Position numbers and translations under genes: made by a program. The notes beneath the pieces were generated by a model. The model saw nothing but the letters and a program-made list of their open reading frames with translations. It ran no database searches and had not been told where the DNA came from. Below are positions 60,957 through 64,000 of a DNA stretch of 64,000 nt, one piece after another. The stretch's first letter is position 1. Each line of letters starts with the position of its first letter. The DNA comes from Pedobacter frigiditerrae (lineage in GTDB: Bacteria > Bacteroidota > Bacteroidia > Sphingobacteriales > Sphingobacteriaceae): positions 1,302,001-1,366,000 of the forward strand of contig NZ_JAVTSS010000001.1 in NCBI RefSeq assembly GCF_032678705.1, read 5' to 3'.

Positions 60957-61967
60957 TTAAGATTTAAGTAAATAATATAATTGATTGATGTTGTAGGTGA
61001 TGCCTAAATAGATTTTAGCTGAACTTTGTGGATGGTCTGTTTTGGCTTGCCAAGCATTTTTTTGCAAACCCATATTAAGTGCTATATTTTTATAATATAA
61101 ATCTACCCCAATACCAGCCATCAAGTTGTTCATCTTGTGTTCTCCTGTTTTTACTCCTTTATAAGTTTCGCCAGCAGAATTTTCATAAAAAAACTGAACG
61201 GATGGCATTACTTGCCAATTCTTATTAATTCTTTGGGTGTAAAACAGATTTAAAAATGTTGTACTGCTATTGGCAATTCCTTCTTGTTCGCTATTATCCC
61301 CATTTATTTTATAGGAAGTATTAATGCTCATTCCGAATTTTTTATAGCCAATTAAATAATTAGCATAAACAAATCCATCGGTACTGCCGGTTCCAGGTTG
61401 CATTAAAGCAGAATATTTGATACCGGTAGCTGTTTTGATATCATTTTTTCCACTAGGTAATTTAACGCCTGCACCTACAATTAAACGCTGATTAAAAGTT
61501 GATTGGGCTAATTTCCTTATCAAGTGATAACCAGCATAAAGATTTACATCGCCCACTCCAGAAATAGATGAAGTATTACCATTATACCTTTCGCTGTTTG
61601 AATTATAGGGAATAATCGCATTTAATTCAATTCTTCTATGCACAAAGTACCTGCCTCTAACTTCCATTGTTCGGTATAATTCATAATCGTTCGGATTGTT
61701 ATTGTGGCCTGTTAGTGGAGATGTTTTATCGTCTTTTGGAAAGAAAAAACTACTGCCTTTTGGGAAAGTGTAATTGTTTTGCCCTTGGTATCCGCTAAAA
61801 GAACGATAGCGATATAATAAGCCAAAACTACTTTGGTTGTCGTAAGGCGTTAGTCCCATGAAACAACCACAAATATCACAAGCAGAAGCGCTTATGGAAA
61901 TTGTAACCAGGGTAACTAGTATAATGTTAATTTTCACTGAAAATTTTATTCTTGATAAATTCATCAT
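60957..61967 (-). CDS. Outer-membrane beta-barrel protein with CxxCxC N-terminus
   Basis: 336 residues. After a signal peptide (about 1-29) the mature chain begins with Cys30 and has Cys33 and Cys35 (ACDICGCFMG), a compact thiol motif at the likely periplasmic end of the barrel. The rest has alternating strands (QSSFGLLYRYRSFSGYQGQ, FVHRRIELNAIIPY, NKNWQVMPSVQFFYENS) ending in LLKS. It resembles the transporter-like barrels of copper-linked clusters in Bacteroidota. The gene overlaps the diheme gene upstream by 41 bp. Metal export or uptake is the likely job (inference); no transported ion is proven. Confidence 0.8.
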   Translation of the reverse strand: MMNLSRIKFSVKINIILVTLVTISISASACDICGCFMGLTPYDNQSSFGLLYRYRSFSGYQGQNNYTFPKGSSFFFPKDDKTSPLTGHNNNPNDYELYRTMEVRGRYFVHRRIELNAIIPYNSNSERYNGNTSSISGVGDVNLYAGYHLIRKLAQSTFNQRLIVGAGVKLPSGKNDIKTATGIKYSALMQPGTGSTDGFVYANYLIGYKKFGMSINTSYKINGDNSEQEGIANSSTTFLNLFYTQRINKNWQVMPSVQFFYENSAGETYKGVKTGEHKMNNLMAGIGVDLYYKNIALNMGLQKNAWQAKTDHPQSSAKIYLGITYNINQLYYLLKS

Positions 61968-62964
61968 CTGTTAATGTTTTTAAAAAACTTGTAATTTGTT
62001 GTTTTTGAATATTAGATAGCGGAATACCTAGCTGCGAATTCTTGGAAAGCGAAACGTCTAAATTTTCATTCGCTTGCACACCAGCATTATAATGTTCTAG
62101 TACTTTTTCTAATGTATTAAAACGGCCATCATGCATATATGGCGATGATAATTCGATGTTTCTCAAAGTTGGAACTCTAAACTTCCCCTTATCACTAACT
62201 AAATCTGTAATCGTTTTGCGCCCTTCATCAACACTGTTTAAATCCAATCCGTTATTGATGTAGTTTAGATTAGTAAATAAAGGCTCGGTATGGCAGTTGG
62301 CACATTTATCCTTAAATAACTGATATCCCTGTTGTTCTTCAGTAGTAAAAACAGTTTCCTTTCTCATCACTTTATCATACTTGCTATTTGCAGAAACCAT
62401 CGCCGCCGTGAACTGTGTTAGTGCCTTCAAAAGGTTTTGCGAATTGACGGTTGCTGAACCAAAAGCATCTTTAAAAAGGCTAGGGTAGGGAGCCGTGTTA
62501 TTTAAGAAAGTGACAATTGTATTTAAGTCGCTTCCCATTTCACATACATCTGTTATCGCATTAATGGGTACAATTTCTAAGTTTTTAGCACCACCATCCC
62601 AAAAGAATTCCCTTTGCCAAGCTAGGTTAAATAATACAGGTGCATTTCGCTTCCCTAAACAATTGTTAACCCCGTGACTTACTTTATGGTCTAGGTTTGC
62701 AAAACCTGCAAATTGTTGGTGACAGCTACCGCAGGAAATTGATTTATCTGCTGATAATCGTGCATCGTAAAATAGCTTTTTGCCTAGAGCAAAGCCATTA
62801 TTAGTTAAAATATTTCCATCGAATTTGTATACCGCATCTGGAAAGTTAGTAGGAACCACAAACCGAATTTCTTCAGTTTGTGGTTTAACTATTTCAGTTT
62901 TACTACAGGCATACAACATCCCCATACTTGCTATAAGTATGAGGTATATTTTTAAATGCCTCAT
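61927..62964 (-). CDS. Diheme c-type peroxidase-fold protein, MauG/MbnH-like
   Basis: 345 residues. Lipobox Cys20 (LYAC). Two haem motifs: Cys78-Gly-Ser-Cys81-His82 and Cys221-Ala-Asn-Cys224-His225. The order and spacing fit the bacterial cytochrome c peroxidase/MauG family, with PTLRNIELSSPYMHDGRF near 265. In the segment after HDG the protein has TLEKVLEHYNAG, with Tyr292 where, to my recollection, ordinary peroxidases have Met (TL-EAV--M). Tyr there is a feature of MauG and MbnH, which oxidise Trp in a partner. It sits 2 bp after the MbnP-like gene. If that Tyr is not a ligand, it is an ordinary peroxidase. Confidence 0.88.
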   Translation of the reverse strand: MRHLKIYLILIASMGMLYACSKTEIVKPQTEEIRFVVPTNFPDAVYKFDGNILTNNGFALGKKLFYDARLSADKSISCGSCHQQFAGFANLDHKVSHGVNNCLGKRNAPVLFNLAWQREFFWDGGAKNLEIVPINAITDVCEMGSDLNTIVTFLNNTAPYPSLFKDAFGSATVNSQNLLKALTQFTAAMVSANSKYDKVMRKETVFTTEEQQGYQLFKDKCANCHTEPLFTNLNYINNGLDLNSVDEGRKTITDLVSDKGKFRVPTLRNIELSSPYMHDGRFNTLEKVLEHYNAGVQANENLDVSLSKNSQLGIPLSNIQKQQITSFLKTLTDDEFIKNKIFSEN

Positions 62965-62966
62965 AG

Positions 62967-63737
62967 TTAATTGTGTATGTGTTCAAATTCGAATAAACCA
63001 TTTACGTAATTATCTGCTACAATTACAGAATTAGCGCCGCCCATGGTAAAGTTTAATTGAGCAAAGCTGATGTTTTGTTTTCCTTTAAATAAACTTCCAG
63101 CATTCACCACAAAATGAACTTGAGGGTTTTTATCTGCCCTAATTCTTAGCGGATTTCCAGTACTAAAATCTGTGCTAAAAGTTCTAATGGTGTTATTTGG
63201 GTCAACAATTCCACCGATGTGAAAGGTTAATGATTTGTCTGTTGCTGTTGATTGTGGTGATGTTCCCTCGAATTTTACAAAGATGTAACCACTGTTCCAA
63301 GTCCAGAACATTCCTAAAGCTGGATCTAATGCTCCAGTTTGTGCACCTGCCAAATTCCGCTCCTTATCTACACCAATGGTAAAAGCTATTTTAGTGTAAT
63401 CTCCTGCCGGAATGTCTTTGAGATTGTTTAATAAAGAACTTGGTTTTGCTGCATCCATTAAAATATAACTTTCAGGAATTGCATAGATAGACCCATCTGT
63501 TTTGGTTAATTTGATATTGCTTACATAATATTTAAATGTAGAAATATTGAAACTCTCGCCAGTGGCATTGGTGTAATTTTGAGTGTTTAATACTAGTGGG
63601 ACGCCATTTATCTGATTTTCGAATTCTAAGGTAAAAGTTCCCTTTTCGGCTGTGTTAATGGTTTCATCTTTTTTGCAAGAAGTAAATGCAATAGTTAAAA
63701 TCGCAACAATTGCGATTGATATATTTTTGATATTCAT
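62967..63737 (-). CDS. MbnP-like copper-binding lipoprotein
   Basis: 256 residues. Lipobox Cys21 (AFTSC). The domain has EFENQINGVPLVLNTQNY near 38, then STFKYYVSNIKL near 66, LDPALGMFWTWNSGYIFVK near 137 with Trp145 and Trp147, and His residues at the C-terminus (EFEHIHN). This matches the MbnP family, whose founding member binds copper and carries a Trp-derived kynurenine made by MbnH. The neighbouring diheme gene fits that pairing. Methanobactin genes are not seen. Start ATG 63737 gives a standard lipoprotein signal. Confidence 0.85.
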   Translation of the reverse strand: MNIKNISIAIVAILTIAFTSCKKDETINTAEKGTFTLEFENQINGVPLVLNTQNYTNATGESFNISTFKYYVSNIKLTKTDGSIYAIPESYILMDAAKPSSLLNNLKDIPAGDYTKIAFTIGVDKERNLAGAQTGALDPALGMFWTWNSGYIFVKFEGTSPQSTATDKSLTFHIGGIVDPNNTIRTFSTDFSTGNPLRIRADKNPQVHFVVNAGSLFKGKQNISFAQLNFTMGGANSVIVADNYVNGLFEFEHIHN

Positions 63738-63767
63738 TATTTGAAATTTTAAAAAAATGTAGAGTTA

Positions 63768-63786
63768 TGTCAAAGCGATTTTGACA
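63768..63786. promoter_or_regulatory. Inverted repeat upstream of the MbnP-like gene
   Basis: TGTCAAA (63768-63774) and TTTGACA (63780-63786) with a 5-bp spacer, 31 bp before ATG 63737. It could be an operator for a metal-responsive repressor. TACATTTT at about 63755 on the minus strand is a weak -7 candidate that would place the repeat near the -33 region. Confidence 0.45.
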
Positions 63787-63799
63787 ATTAATTATTTGG

Positions 63800-63867
63800 T
63801 TCCCGCAGATGAAAATGATTTCGCAGATTTAATTGTCAATCTGCGTAATCTGTTAAATCAGCGGGAA
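63800..63867. repeat. Palindromic CCCGCAGAT intergenic unit
   Basis: Outer arms TTCCCGCAGAT (63800-63810) and ATCAGCGGGAA (63857-63867), inner arms CGCAGATT and AATCTGCG. It shares GATTTCGCAGATTT-type text with part B of the array at 23732, so the two families are related. Confidence 0.6.
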
Positions 63868-63961
63868 AAATTAATACGAATAGTTAGTCTTGACGAAAAT
63901 TCAAGAACGACCTTGATAATTTGCCTATCAAAGGACAGCAATTCAAGGTAACAAATAGATG

Positions 63962-64000
63962 TTATGCGTGCTTAGGCGGTTGAAAGATAGAGAGGGAAGT
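63962..64000 (-). CDS. C-terminal end of an unidentified protein
   Basis: A minus-strand frame open to the window edge ends with SIFQPPKHA and a stop. Ends of the form IFxPP are typical of a small Cys-containing exported family in Bacteroidota often found near metal or TonB genes (from memory). Only 12 residues are visible, so it could be chance; it would be the gene upstream of the MbnP-like gene. Confidence 0.4.
   Translation of the reverse strand, partial: TSLSIFQPPKHA

Noticed and set aside
59813..63737. Methanobactin biosynthesis locus
   Set aside because: No MbnA-like precursor and no MbnB/MbnC-like genes are seen; only the MbnP/MbnH-like part is present.
1..64000. tRNA genes
   Set aside because: I looked for GTTCGAATC-type T-arms in the intergenic regions on both strands and found none.

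Overview
The window looks like a chromosomal segment of a Bacteroidota bacterium, most likely a Sphingobacteriaceae/Pedobacter-type organism (inference). The reasons are low GC, tandem SusC/SusD pairs with sulfatase and glycosidases, many lipoproteins with short Lys-rich starts, promoter boxes of the Bacteroidota form TAnnTTTG (best at 16946, 29825, 39655 and 52575), and almost no Shine-Dalgarno sites. I see no phage, integrase, transposase, CRISPR array or tRNA gene.

Region 1 (1-14569) is one end of a polysaccharide utilization locus on the + strand: the tail of a SusC, SusD, SusC, SusD, then GH20 hexosaminidase, GH88 unsaturated uronyl hydrolase, GH29 fucosidase, S1-type sulfatase and GH2 glycosidase. 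The enzyme set implies a sulfated, fucosylated, uronate- and hexosamine-containing glycan. A strong hairpin separates the uptake genes from the enzymes.

Region 2 (14682-30832) is mostly core metabolism: a GmhB-like HAD phosphatase, a transaldolase/FSA family enzyme, the small SRP RNA with its promoter, glutamate synthase gltB-gltD, a lone methylcrotonyl-CoA-carboxylase-type beta subunit, two YwqK/MORN-like paralogues, an M19 dipeptidase and thioredoxin reductase. A six-copy tandem array of ~131-bp units, each holding two hairpins and some of them terminator-like, follows gltD.

Region 3 (30902-47306) is a mosaic: a lone OLD-type ATPase/TOPRIM nuclease, a second GH20, orphan lipoproteins, an anti-sigma/cupin protein followed in the same frame by a YchJ-like protein (both with TTG starts), a Lys-rich basic protein, an S1/P1 nuclease, DinB, a CmoA-like enzyme followed by a membrane methyltransferase, an SMP-30 lactonase, a HIBADH-family dehydrogenase, MscS, a serine beta-lactamase-fold protein and a MerR regulator.

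Region 4 (47542-58761) carries alaS, two pairs of related small envelope proteins, gatB, a TlpA-like lipoprotein, a PhoB-like and an NtrC-like orphan response regulator, an RluA-type pseudouridine synthase and a hairpin repeat array.

Region 5 (59015-64000) holds rnpB and, divergently organised beyond it, a minus-strand cluster: MbnP-like lipoprotein, MauG/MbnH-like diheme protein, beta-barrel with a CxxCxC N-terminus, SCO copper chaperone and c-type cytochrome, ending in a 19-bp perfect terminator stem. This cluster is the best candidate for an interesting copper/redox system. Intergenic space throughout is rich in dispersed palindromic repeats, one of which matches a hairpin inside RNase P RNA.
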